This document shows positions 1-7,192 of a DNA stretch of 64,000 bases, piece after piece. Origin of the DNA: Treponema sp. Marseille-Q3903 (GTDB lineage Bacteria; Spirochaetota; Spirochaetia; Treponematales; Treponemataceae); NCBI RefSeq assembly GCF_014334335.1, contig NZ_JACSEU010000001.1, positions 1,922,001 to 1,986,000 on the forward strand, read 5' to 3'. A model generated the notes under the pieces. It was not told the origin of the DNA. It worked only from the letters and a program-made list of their open reading frames with translations, and made no database searches. Both the position numbers and the translations under genes were made by a program. Position 1 is the stretch's first letter. Every line of letters starts with the position of its first letter.

Positions 1-147
1 ATCATAAATATTTACTTTACTTTCACGGATTAAAGACCACAACAAGTCGAGTGGTCCCTCAAATTCTCCGGCTTTGTAAGCATGTTTTGCAAATGTTTCG
101 GTTTTAGTTTTTTTAGCTGTTGCAACTGTAAAGTCGTTCTGTTCCAT
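1..147 (-). CDS. scpA: Segregation and condensation protein A, N-terminal part
   Basis: Partial gene running off the left edge. The 49 visible residues start MEQNDFTVATAKKTKTETF and continue into EFEGPLDLL followed by SLIRESKVNIYD, which is the highly conserved kleisin N-terminus of ScpA. ScpA bridges the SMC ATPase heads with ScpB and acts in chromosome condensation and segregation. The start ATG lies 35 bases inside the 3' end of folK, and an AAGGCGG Shine-Dalgarno-like sequence sits within folK coding sequence, so the two are translationally coupled. The gene is last in the visible recA-folK-scpA string. The rest of the gene is outside the window. Confidence 0.9.
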   Translation of the reverse strand, partial: MEQNDFTVATAKKTKTETFAKHAYKAGEFEGPLDLLWSLIRESKVNIYD

Positions 148-679
148 TTTCTACCGCCTTCGGGAATTCAGATATTTTTTGAATTCCATAACCCTTGCCG
201 TTTTCCTTTAATTTGGCAAGGTATTTTATATATCGTTCTCTGATAATTTCATCGGCAGAATCTGTAAAAATCTCAAGTGCCGGAATTAAAACAAATTCTC
301 TTTCGTGCATCCTTGCATGTGGGATTTGTAATTCATGAGTATTGATTTCTTCGTCACCGAACAGCTCAATATCTATATCTAATGAACGAGGTCCGAATCT
401 GAGTTCTTTTGAACGGTCACGCCCATATTTTTCTTCAATTTTATTTATTGTTTTTAAAAAAGAAAAAGCGTCTACATCGTCTTCAACGTAGCCAACGGCA
501 GCAGAATTATAAAAATCATCTTGATCTTCAACATACATCGCTTTTGTTTTGTATACATAAGAAAACCGAACATCTTTCATAATTTTGCGGAGCTCAATTC
601 CAGCAAGGAAAAGCAGCTCCGCAGGAGAAAAACCGTTGTATGTTTTGTTAGATCCAAGTCCCAATAGAACGCGTTTCAC
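113..679 (-). CDS. folK: 2-amino-4-hydroxy-6-hydroxymethyldihydropteridine pyrophosphokinase
   Basis: Transfers pyrophosphate from ATP to 6-hydroxymethyl-dihydropterin in folate synthesis. The 188-aa product is a little longer than usual HPPK proteins (about 160 aa). It shows the N-terminal LGLGSN strand, the RFGPRSLDIDIELFGD core (metal- and ATP-binding aspartates) and the IPHARMHEREFVLIPALEI segment diagnostic of the family. The start is a GTG at 679 just after the recA stop; no ATG is available before the LGLGSN strand, and the Shine-Dalgarno is weak, suggesting coupling to recA. The 3' end overlaps the start of scpA by 35 bp. Confidence 0.93.
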   Translation of the reverse strand: MKRVLLGLGSNKTYNGFSPAELLFLAGIELRKIMKDVRFSYVYKTKAMYVEDQDDFYNSAAVGYVEDDVDAFSFLKTINKIEEKYGRDRSKELRFGPRSLDIDIELFGDEEINTHELQIPHARMHEREFVLIPALEIFTDSADEIIRERYIKYLAKLKENGKGYGIQKISEFPKAVENGTERLYSCNS

Positions 680-691
680 TTACAAACACCG

Positions 692-1798
692 CTACATATC
701 AAGTTTTGGCTGAGCGCCGTTTTCTTCAGCAGCAGTTTTTGCTTTCTTTTTTTGGTCTTTACTTTCGATTACCTGATCCGGAAAAACAAGAGCTCGAACT
801 TTGGCTTCAACTTCAGCAGAAACTTTTGGATTAGTCTCAATAAAGTTGACAGCATTTTCTTTACCTTGTCCAATTTTTTCTTCGCCCATTGTATACCATG
901 CACCGCGTTTGTCGATAATTCCGTGCTTTACAGCAGAATCGAGCAAACTTGCAGCCCATGAAATTCCTTTTCCAAAATAAATATCGATTTCACACTTTCT
1001 AAACGGAGGCGCAACCTTGTTTTTTACAATCTTAACTCTTACACGGTTTCCAACAGCATCGTCGTCACCTTTTCCTTCAATAGTCTCTATTCGCCTAATT
1101 TCAAGCCGAACAGAAGAATAAAACTTCAATGCCTGTCCACCAGTCGTAGTCTCAGGGTTACCGAACATAACGCCAATTTTCATACGAATCTGATTGATGA
1201 AAATCACTATACAATTCGATTTCCCAATAATCGCAGTTAACTTTCTCAAAGCTTGGCTCATCAAACGCGCCTGCATACCCATAACAGCGTCGCCCATTTC
1301 ACCCTCGATTTCCTTTTCAGGAGTCAAGGCTGCAACGGAATCGACAACAACAACGTCGACAGCACCGCTTCTCACCAAGTTTTCTGTAATCTCAAGAGCC
1401 TGCTCTCCCGTATCCGGCTGGGAAACCCACAATTCATCAATGTTGACACCAAGGTTTTTAGCATAAACAGGATCAAGAGCGTGTTCCGCATCAACAAAAG
1501 CAGCAACTCCACCGAGCTTTTGAGCTTCAGCAATAGCGTGCAAAGCAAGAGTCGTCTTCCCCGAACTTTCAGGACCATACATTTCAATAACCCGCCCGCG
1601 CGGATAACCGCCGATTCCAAGAGCTTCATCAAGCAAGATAGAACCCGAAGGTATAACTTCAATTCCCGAAACGTTGGCTTTATCGCCAAGCTTCATGATA
1701 GCACCCTGACCGAACTGTTTTTCAATCTGAAGACGTGCAGCCTCCAGCGCTTTCATTTTCTCCGCAGTATCCATTGGAGCTGAACTAACATTTGACAT
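692..1798 (-). CDS. recA: Recombinase RecA
   Basis: Strand-exchange ATPase of homologous recombination and coprotease for the SOS response. The 368-aa protein is full length. It has the Walker [10 protein letters not shown] at residues 75-83, the DAEHALDP motif, the Walker [13 protein letters not shown], and the L2 loop [15 protein letters not shown]. The C-terminus is lysine-rich and then acidic, as in other RecA proteins. A strong GGGAGG Shine-Dalgarno precedes the ATG. It leads the string recA-folK-scpA. The 237-bp upstream gap is very AT-rich with several TATAAT-like hexamers, but I could not assign one promoter and saw no clear LexA-type box. Confidence 0.98.
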   Translation of the reverse strand: MSNVSSAPMDTAEKMKALEAARLQIEKQFGQGAIMKLGDKANVSGIEVIPSGSILLDEALGIGGYPRGRVIEMYGPESSGKTTLALHAIAEAQKLGGVAAFVDAEHALDPVYAKNLGVNIDELWVSQPDTGEQALEITENLVRSGAVDVVVVDSVAALTPEKEIEGEMGDAVMGMQARLMSQALRKLTAIIGKSNCIVIFINQIRMKIGVMFGNPETTTGGQALKFYSSVRLEIRRIETIEGKGDDDAVGNRVRVKIVKNKVAPPFRKCEIDIYFGKGISWAASLLDSAVKHGIIDKRGAWYTMGEEKIGQGKENAVNFIETNPKVSAEVEAKVRALVFPDQVIESKDQKKKAKTAAEENGAQPKLDM

Positions 1799-2035
1799 AC
1801 TGCCACCTTCCTCCCAAATATAATATGGTCATCTATTTATGATTTTTGACAAAAATTTACAAATTTTTATAAGAAAAATGGAAAACTTTCAAAATCAATT
1901 TCGACACATTCTACATAATTATAAAAAAATAAGGAACACATAAAAAGGAAACGTATTATAAAATTTGAAACATAATCTTTACATTTCAATTATATTTTGC
2001 AGTGGCAGCGACAAACCCATTTATAATAAAAAAAA

Positions 2036-3136
2036 CTAATTATGAACACTCTGATAAACAGCTCGTCCTTTCAGAACAACACTTCCGTCCTGCATCATAA
2101 CTTTTCCAAGTATTTTTACCGGTTGACTTCCGTCTATAACAGGAACAGAATCGAATTCAACTTTTATAGTGCCTTCATATTTAGAAAGAGTCTGGTCACC
2201 AACAAGCAAATCACAAGAATAAAAACCGTTTTCATTTGTGACCGCATTTGAGATTTTTCCACCCCACACTACCCAGCAATCAAGGTAAAGTGCGGAATTT
2301 GACAAAACATCGGAATAAGACGGAACATCAGTGATAGAGTCAAAATCAGGGATTTCAAAATACCCCATCAATATGCGAGCTTTTTGCTTGATAGCAAGAG
2401 AAGCGTCTGAATTCAAAATTACATTCACTTCAATTTGAGCAGCATTGTCTCGGTGATTTTGAAAATACATAAGAGCATCATTGTAGCGTTTCGTTATCTC
2501 TTTATTTGAAAGGATGTATTTGTAAGATTGAGTTGTCAAATCTTTTTCTTTAGCGTCAGTTTTTTCATCTAAAGAAAGTTCAAGGCGGCTCAAATCTACG
2601 CGTGGACCTCTGTAATTCCCGGCCTTTGAAAATTTTGGAAAAAAGATAAGCGCAAAAATGGCACCAATCATACATGCGATGATTGGAATTGCAGTCAGCA
2701 AAATTTTATCAGGATTTGGACCTAACGGCGGATAAAATTGCTCTATTCTGCCGGTGTCGACCCAACGACATATCGTATCGTAATCACCGTGAAGTCTTAT
2801 AAACTCCATTGCGTTAGCTGCCGTTTTATTCTGAGGCTCATTTTCTCTTATTTCAAGGTAGTATTGAAGAGCGCGTGCAGTGTCTCCACGTCGCAAAAAA
2901 ATTGCAGCCTGCCCGAGCAAAAGCCGTGTTTCCGTAAGCCTTATTTTCCTTGCCCTTTGGAAATACGACGAAGACGAACCGATATCTCCTACATAAAGAC
3001 ATGCAATGCCAAGAATAAGATAATATTCAAAATTTCCTTCATAGATATCTGCACGAGCTTCGAGGCGTTTGATGGCGGTTGCAAAACGCCTTCTTTTCAT
3101 ATCCTGCCACGCAAGGCTCAACACATCTTTCGCCAT
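2036..3136 (-). CDS. TPR membrane protein, function unknown
   Basis: 366 aa. The N-terminal half (about residues 5-130) is made of tetratricopeptide-like helix pairs (A-x-x-Y-L-x-L-G-I-A style spacing; YYLEIRENEPQN). A single hydrophobic helix, ILLTAIPIIACMIGAIFALIFF, lies near residue 145-170 and is followed by a C-terminal domain of about 190 residues with no motif I recognise. This suggests a cytoplasmic TPR part, one membrane pass and an outside domain. It starts 5 bp after the stop of the lipoprotein gene and is the last gene of the rpe-TPR-lipoprotein-TPR string. There is no signal peptide. A role as an envelope assembly scaffold is only inference. Confidence 0.8.
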   Translation of the reverse strand: MAKDVLSLAWQDMKRRRFATAIKRLEARADIYEGNFEYYLILGIACLYVGDIGSSSSYFQRARKIRLTETRLLLGQAAIFLRRGDTARALQYYLEIRENEPQNKTAANAMEFIRLHGDYDTICRWVDTGRIEQFYPPLGPNPDKILLTAIPIIACMIGAIFALIFFPKFSKAGNYRGPRVDLSRLELSLDEKTDAKEKDLTTQSYKYILSNKEITKRYNDALMYFQNHRDNAAQIEVNVILNSDASLAIKQKARILMGYFEIPDFDSITDVPSYSDVLSNSALYLDCWVVWGGKISNAVTNENGFYSCDLLVGDQTLSKYEGTIKVEFDSVPVIDGSQPVKILGKVMMQDGSVVLKGRAVYQSVHN

Positions 3137-3141
3137 AAAAA

Positions 3142-4380
3142 TTATTGCTGCCTCAATGCTTCAAGGATTGCATCTAACTCTGCGTTAAGCTGTAGAAGTT
3201 CTTCTCTGTTTATATCAGGTTTATTTTCTTCAAGCGATGCTATTTTATCGAGAAGAGCCTGAACATATTCAGGAGAAAGCTGTTCCTTTCCCAGTTTTTT
3301 TACAGTAAAATCTACGCTTTCCGAAACTTCAGGCTTAGAAGGAGTTATCTCGAGCACATCAGCAGGTTCACCCATTTTTTGCGTACTCTGAACTTTTGTT
3401 TTTTCAGTTTCTTCATCTTCAAGATATTCTTCGTGAAATAAATATTTATCGCCATTCGGTTTTCTTAAATCAGAAGCGAGCGCTATATAAAACACATTTT
3501 TAGAAGTTTCGAGAGGAGCTATTTTTGATTCTTGCCAAATTACACCTACAGCAGAATTGTTGTATGAAAGAACTGTATCAAAAGCTCTGTAACTCAGCAT
3601 GTCCGGTTCCCAGCTCCTCTTTTCTAAAGTCGAATAGTTTGCAAGAGCGACAAGAGACGGGGCTGTGCAGTCGCTGCCGTCAAACAAAAGCTGCATCGAT
3701 GCCAACTCATTTTTTGACAAAACCCATTTTTGATTTTGCATAGTCCTGAACATAACTTCATTTTTGACAGGCATCCCATCTGAAGTGTAAAAATGATATT
3801 TATCAGATTCTCCGAGCACAGTATCTAAAATCGCCTTCAAAGAAAAAGTCTCATTTTTTTTCCCTTTATTTGTTATCGTAGCAGTCACTCTAATCATATC
3901 GTCATCGCCGGGAGTTTCAGAAGGGAAGCAATACATATCAACAGCGACATCTGCTACTTTTGGAATATTGTATAATAGCCTTATCGCATTTTTCCCGACA
4001 AAAGATTTTGTGTAAACACCTGAACCGGCTGTCAATTTATAGATTTTTTTTGAAGTTTTCAGATACAACGATGTCGATGTATATTCGTTTGAAGACGACA
4101 AAACTGAAACATCTTTATTGTCGTCGTTGATAACTCCGATGTTGAACGTCCCGAGGTGAGGTTTTGTCTTAATCCGAATAATTCCGCTTTTGAGACGATT
4201 GCCTTCTTTCGCAGACTCAATCCAGCTTGTGTAATTTTTATCTTCGGTATTTTTGTCATCCTGTTTTACGGCTTCGTTTTTAACTTCGCTTTTTTCAACG
4301 ACATCAGCCGATTTACATGAAACAAGCCCAAATAAAATTGAAATGACAGCTGTAGAAAACAATAATTTATTTTTGCTCAT
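3142..4380 (-). CDS. Lipoprotein, function unknown
   Basis: 412 aa from the ATG at 4380, chosen because GAGG lies at the right distance; a GTG at 4392 and an ATG at 4383 are alternatives. The signal peptide ends in a lipobox, LFGLVSC, so the mature protein should be lipid-anchored at the cysteine. The middle contains an immunoglobulin-like stretch (VTATITNKGKKNETFSLKA) of the kind seen in bacterial Ig-fold or DUF-type surface proteins. The C-terminus (ALLDKIASLEENKPDINREE) is helical and probably coiled coil. It overlaps the preceding TPR gene by 14 bp, so the two are translationally coupled and may work together at the membrane. Confidence 0.8.
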   Translation of the reverse strand: MSKNKLLFSTAVISILFGLVSCKSADVVEKSEVKNEAVKQDDKNTEDKNYTSWIESAKEGNRLKSGIIRIKTKPHLGTFNIGVINDDNKDVSVLSSSNEYTSTSLYLKTSKKIYKLTAGSGVYTKSFVGKNAIRLLYNIPKVADVAVDMYCFPSETPGDDDMIRVTATITNKGKKNETFSLKAILDTVLGESDKYHFYTSDGMPVKNEVMFRTMQNQKWVLSKNELASMQLLFDGSDCTAPSLVALANYSTLEKRSWEPDMLSYRAFDTVLSYNNSAVGVIWQESKIAPLETSKNVFYIALASDLRKPNGDKYLFHEEYLEDEETEKTKVQSTQKMGEPADVLEITPSKPEVSESVDFTVKKLGKEQLSPEYVQALLDKIASLEENKPDINREELLQLNAELDAILEALRQQ

Positions 4381-5281
4381 CATTTTCCTCACTTTTTCCC
4401 TGATTTCGCTGATTAAGAATTTTCTGCGCTTCTTGGGCTTTCTTTTTCAATATTCTAATCTGCTCCGTCCGTTCATCGTAAGGCTCCGACTCAGGCACGT
4501 CAACTTTTTCCGCCGCTTTTTCAGCTTCGAGAGACGTAATTTTTGACTGAAGCTCTGCTATTTCAGCTTCAAGTTGTTCATTTTTAGATTGCGCTTCAAC
4601 AAGCCTTTGTTTTGTCAAATCTATTCCTTCAGAATTGTAAAGCCTAAGCTGTTTTTCATACTCTTCTTTTGCAGAAAGATATTCTTCTCCAGTCTGTTTA
4701 AGAAGATAAAGAAGTTTTTCTTCACGAGTGCGCTGCAAAATCGTATCGATCCTGTATTGTGCAGCCGACGTCTTTGGAGAATCTGGATATTCCGTGACGA
4801 TTCTGACAAAAATCTGCTCCGCTTCATCGTATTTATAGCATGCAAAAAGAGACTCGCCAATATAGAAAAGAGCATACGAATACAGTTCATTTTTTTCATT
4901 TTGATGGCAAAAATCGCTCAAAGTTATTATCGCTTTTTCATATTCACCGAGATTGTATAAAAGTTTTCCTTTTTGATAGCAGATGTACGGATAGTAGATT
5001 GTGTCCGGAAAATTTTCAATGTATATATCGCAATCTTCGAGGGCGCTTTTGTAATCAGAATCGTACACTTCAGATGTAATCAGCATATAATAAACGTCAG
5101 GATTTAAGTTTTCGGGATAATAGACAGCTTTTCGCAGCATAAATTTTGCAGACTGCCAATCTCCTTCGGCATACGCTTTGCAACCTTCAACAAAGGCAGA
5201 AACGGCAGATTCAGATGATGCTGCAAAGATAGAAAATAAAGCTGACAGTGTAAGGATCGCCGCCGCGATAATTTTTTTCAT
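4367..5281 (-). CDS. Periplasmic TPR / coiled-coil protein
   Basis: 304 aa with a cleavable signal peptide (MKKIIAAAILTLSALFSIFA). Residues about 30-190 form TPR units (VYYMLITSEVYDSDYKSAL, YICYQKGKLLYNLGEYEKAI, YALFYIGESLFACYKYDEAE, and a YbgF-like EYPDSPKTSAAQYRI). Residues about 190-300 are a long heptad-rich coiled coil. The TPR part resembles CpoB/YbgF, but the coiled coil is C-terminal here rather than N-terminal. GGAG precedes the ATG. The gene follows rpe after 16 bp, and the spacer is part of a 9-bp tandem duplication over the rpe stop codon. Confidence 0.85.
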   Translation of the reverse strand: MKKIIAAAILTLSALFSIFAASSESAVSAFVEGCKAYAEGDWQSAKFMLRKAVYYPENLNPDVYYMLITSEVYDSDYKSALEDCDIYIENFPDTIYYPYICYQKGKLLYNLGEYEKAIITLSDFCHQNEKNELYSYALFYIGESLFACYKYDEAEQIFVRIVTEYPDSPKTSAAQYRIDTILQRTREEKLLYLLKQTGEEYLSAKEEYEKQLRLYNSEGIDLTKQRLVEAQSKNEQLEAEIAELQSKITSLEAEKAAEKVDVPESEPYDERTEQIRILKKKAQEAQKILNQRNQGKSEENDEQK

Positions 5282-5290
5282 AAAAAGCTA

Positions 5291-5308
5291 AACTCCACTA
5301 ATTCCACT
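5291..5308. repeat. 9-bp tandem duplication over the rpe stop
   Basis: On the plus strand aactccact is followed directly by aattccact (8 of 9 identical). The rpe stop codon (cta, 5298-5300) is formed across the junction, and the first copy supplies the GGAG Shine-Dalgarno of the TPR gene. Confidence 0.7.
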
Positions 5309-5927
5309 TGAGGCTTCCGTTAAAAAATGAGGAACCGGAAACAATTACATCGGCACCGGCATCTAAAACAGTTTTTAGGGTATCATTATTTATGCCGCCA
5401 TCTACAGAAATTAAATAATTGTAATTGTGTTCCGCTCTGATTTTTTTCAGTTCTGCCACCTTGTCTGCACAAGATTCAATAAATTTCTGTCCACCCCAGC
5501 CCGGATTTACAGTCATCACTAATATAATATCGGCATATTCAAGGATTTCCGACAGTGCAGATACGGAAGTTCCCGGACAAATTGAAACGCCTGCCTTTAA
5601 TCCTCGTTCGTGAATCATCTGAATAAGACGGTGAGAATGCGCAGTTGCTTCAATATGAAAAGTAATCCAATCTGCGCCGGCATCTGCAAATGAAACAATA
5701 TGATTTTCAGGTTTCTCGACCATAAGATGTACGTCAAAAGGAAGTTTTGTCAAGTTTCTAATTGAACGAACGACAGGCTGACCGTACGTGATTTCAGGTA
5801 CAAAATGGCCGTCCATCACATCGATGTGAACTACAGAACCGCCGTTGTTCTCTATTTGTTTGATTGCACTTTCAAGATTGCTAAAATCAGCAGATAAAAG
5901 TGACGGAGCTAAAACTGGAGTTTTCAT
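5298..5927 (-). CDS. rpe: Ribulose-phosphate 3-epimerase
   Basis: Interconverts ribulose-5-phosphate and xylulose-5-phosphate in the pentose phosphate pathway. 209 aa, a usual length. It has the canonical start LAPSLLSADF, the HIDVMDGHFVPEITYG metal site, HLMVEKPENHI, VMTVNPGWGGQKFI and SVDGGIN. I chose the ATG at 5927 rather than an upstream in-frame TTG (5951) because it matches the family start and because the promoter hexamer TAAAAT ends 8 bp before it. There is no Shine-Dalgarno, so the mRNA is predicted to be leaderless or nearly so. It is the first gene of a four-gene minus-strand string. Confidence 0.95.
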   Translation of the reverse strand: MKTPVLAPSLLSADFSNLESAIKQIENNGGSVVHIDVMDGHFVPEITYGQPVVRSIRNLTKLPFDVHLMVEKPENHIVSFADAGADWITFHIEATAHSHRLIQMIHERGLKAGVSICPGTSVSALSEILEYADIILVMTVNPGWGGQKFIESCADKVAELKKIRAEHNYNYLISVDGGINNDTLKTVLDAGADVIVSGSSFFNGSLKWN

Positions 5928-5935
5928 TTGTAAGT

Positions 5936-5964
5936 ATTTTAACAGAAACAAAGCGGATTTTCAA
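5936..5964 (-). promoter_or_regulatory. rpe promoter, predicted leaderless start
   Basis: Reading the minus strand: TTGAAA (5964-5959), 17-bp spacer, TAAAAT (5941-5936), then 8 nt to the rpe ATG at 5927. With initiation 7-9 nt after the -10 box the transcript would begin at or within 2 nt of the start codon. Confidence 0.7.
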
Positions 5965-5970
5965 GAAAAC

Positions 5971-5986
5971 AGACTGATATCAGTCT
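5971..5986. promoter_or_regulatory. 16-bp perfect palindrome upstream of rpe
   Basis: AGACTGATATCAGTCT is a perfect palindrome with 8-bp arms, 7 bp upstream of the rpe -35 hexamer. It could be a regulator binding site; no regulator can be named. Confidence 0.4.
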
Positions 5987-6098
5987 ACAATCTGGCACAT
6001 CACTTGTAGCTTATTCTAGTCCATATAATTCATACCTCCATTGCAAGAGACAAAATCGCTTACGGATTAGTTAAAAATACACAAAATAAAAAAAATAC

Positions 6099-6127
6099 TT
6101 GACAGATTCAAACGTTAGATGTATAAA
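6099..6127 (+). promoter_or_regulatory. Promoter P1 for TPR-greA operon
   Basis: TTGACA (6099-6104), 17-bp spacer, TATAAA (6122-6127): a near-consensus sigma-70 promoter. It would give a leader of about 75 nt before the ATG at 6209. Confidence 0.75.
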
Positions 6128-6164
6128 CTTTATCCCAAAATTTTTATTTTTGTATATTTTTTGA

Positions 6165-6192
6165 TTGACTAATAAACTCGTTTTTGTATAAA
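6165..6192 (+). promoter_or_regulatory. Promoter P2 for TPR-greA operon
   Basis: TTGACT (6165-6170), 16-bp spacer, TATAAA (6187-6192). It would start transcription near 6199, about 10 nt before the ATG at 6209, and lies downstream of P1 in tandem. Confidence 0.6.
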
Positions 6193-6208
6193 ATTGAATT
6201 CAGACCTT

Positions 6209-7141
6209 ATGGAGATTCAAACGAAAGACAGCTTAAAAGATGCTCTGAACTTTTTAAAGCAAGGGAATCCTTTTGAAGCACAGAGAATTATAAGTACCTT
6301 ATTTGAAACTGAACTGGAAAATAGGGAACTTATATACACTAATAAGTGCTGTATCTTTTGGATTGATTCCATTAAACGTCTGAGAGAAATTGAAGACTCT
6401 TACGAGCGCAGCGAAAATATTCTTTTGGAATGGAAAACTTTTCAGCATTACATTTCAAGGGAAAACAGCTGTTTTGAGCCGGCATTGATTGCGGTTCAGC
6501 AGGGATTTTTTACAAACGCTCTCGCCGAGTTCAACAAATTACTGGAAGAAAGAGACCCGCAACAGAAAGCAGAAATCTATCGAAAAGCGGGAATTTGTTA
6601 CAAAAAACTTGGAGATTTTGAGAACGCAAGGGTTTTTCTGACAGAAGCAAACAAAATCTGCCCGAATCTTGCTTCGGTTATTGCGGAACTTGCAGATTGC
6701 TATTCTCTTTGCGGAGATGACAAGATTGGGAAAGTCCTGTTCAGGGAAGCATTTTTTAATGACCCCGACAGCATTGATTTGGATTTTCTTGATTCGCAGC
6801 TCATAAAGTGCCTTATTGAGCGGACAGAAAAAAAAGGTTATTCGGGAAAAGAACTTCGATACTGGATTCCGATTTACGGCGTCCTCAGCGGAGTTTTCAA
6901 TATAAAACGAGAGTTGACTTCTCAGGAAGTCGCCAGACTAAAAAAAGACATTTTTGCATTGGAAAACGAGATAAATGACCCTTCGTGCAAGAGCGAAATT
7001 CTTGTTCCTCGTCTGCTAAATTGTTATTTCTGGCTTATGGATCATTATGACTTAGCAAACGAAAATCAGGCTAAGATTAGTGAAGTTTTAGTAAAGATTA
7101 AAATTTTGGATTCTTCCATATACGAAGCATATACAAAATAG
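6209..7141 (+). CDS. TPR protein upstream of greA
   Basis: 310 aa from the ATG at 6209. A TTG at 6194 extends the frame by five codons but overlaps the -10 box of promoter P2, so I reject it. No Shine-Dalgarno is visible. The protein has no signal peptide or membrane helix and is therefore cytoplasmic. Residues about 85-190 contain TPR-like pairs (FEPALIAVQQGFFTNALAEFNKLL, AEIYRKAGICYKKLGDFENARVFL). The remainder is unassigned helical sequence. It is followed after 51 bp by the GreA fusion gene, so a role with it in transcription is possible but unproven. Confidence 0.8.
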   Translation: MEIQTKDSLKDALNFLKQGNPFEAQRIISTLFETELENRELIYTNKCCIFWIDSIKRLREIEDSYERSENILLEWKTFQHYISRENSCFEPALIAVQQGFFTNALAEFNKLLEERDPQQKAEIYRKAGICYKKLGDFENARVFLTEANKICPNLASVIAELADCYSLCGDDKIGKVLFREAFFNDPDSIDLDFLDSQLIKCLIERTEKKGYSGKELRYWIPIYGVLSGVFNIKRELTSQEVARLKKDIFALENEINDPSCKSEILVPRLLNCYFWLMDHYDLANENQAKISEVLVKIKILDSSIYEAYTK

Positions 7142-7192
7142 AAAACTTTAATTCAAAATCAAAGGGAGTTTTCCAATTTTAAGGAGATTAAG

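Noticed and set aside
752-1783. Plus-strand ORFs of 60-176 codons inside recA, and similar frames elsewhere
   Set aside because: They lie antisense to recA or other clear genes, lack ribosome sites and domain signatures.
1799-2035. LexA/SOS box upstream of recA
   Set aside because: No convincing dyad of a known type could be found; spirochaete boxes are not known well enough to read by eye.
6194-6208. TTG start giving a longer TPR protein
   Set aside because: The TTG overlaps the -10 region of promoter P2 and has no ribosome site; the ATG at 6209 fits better.
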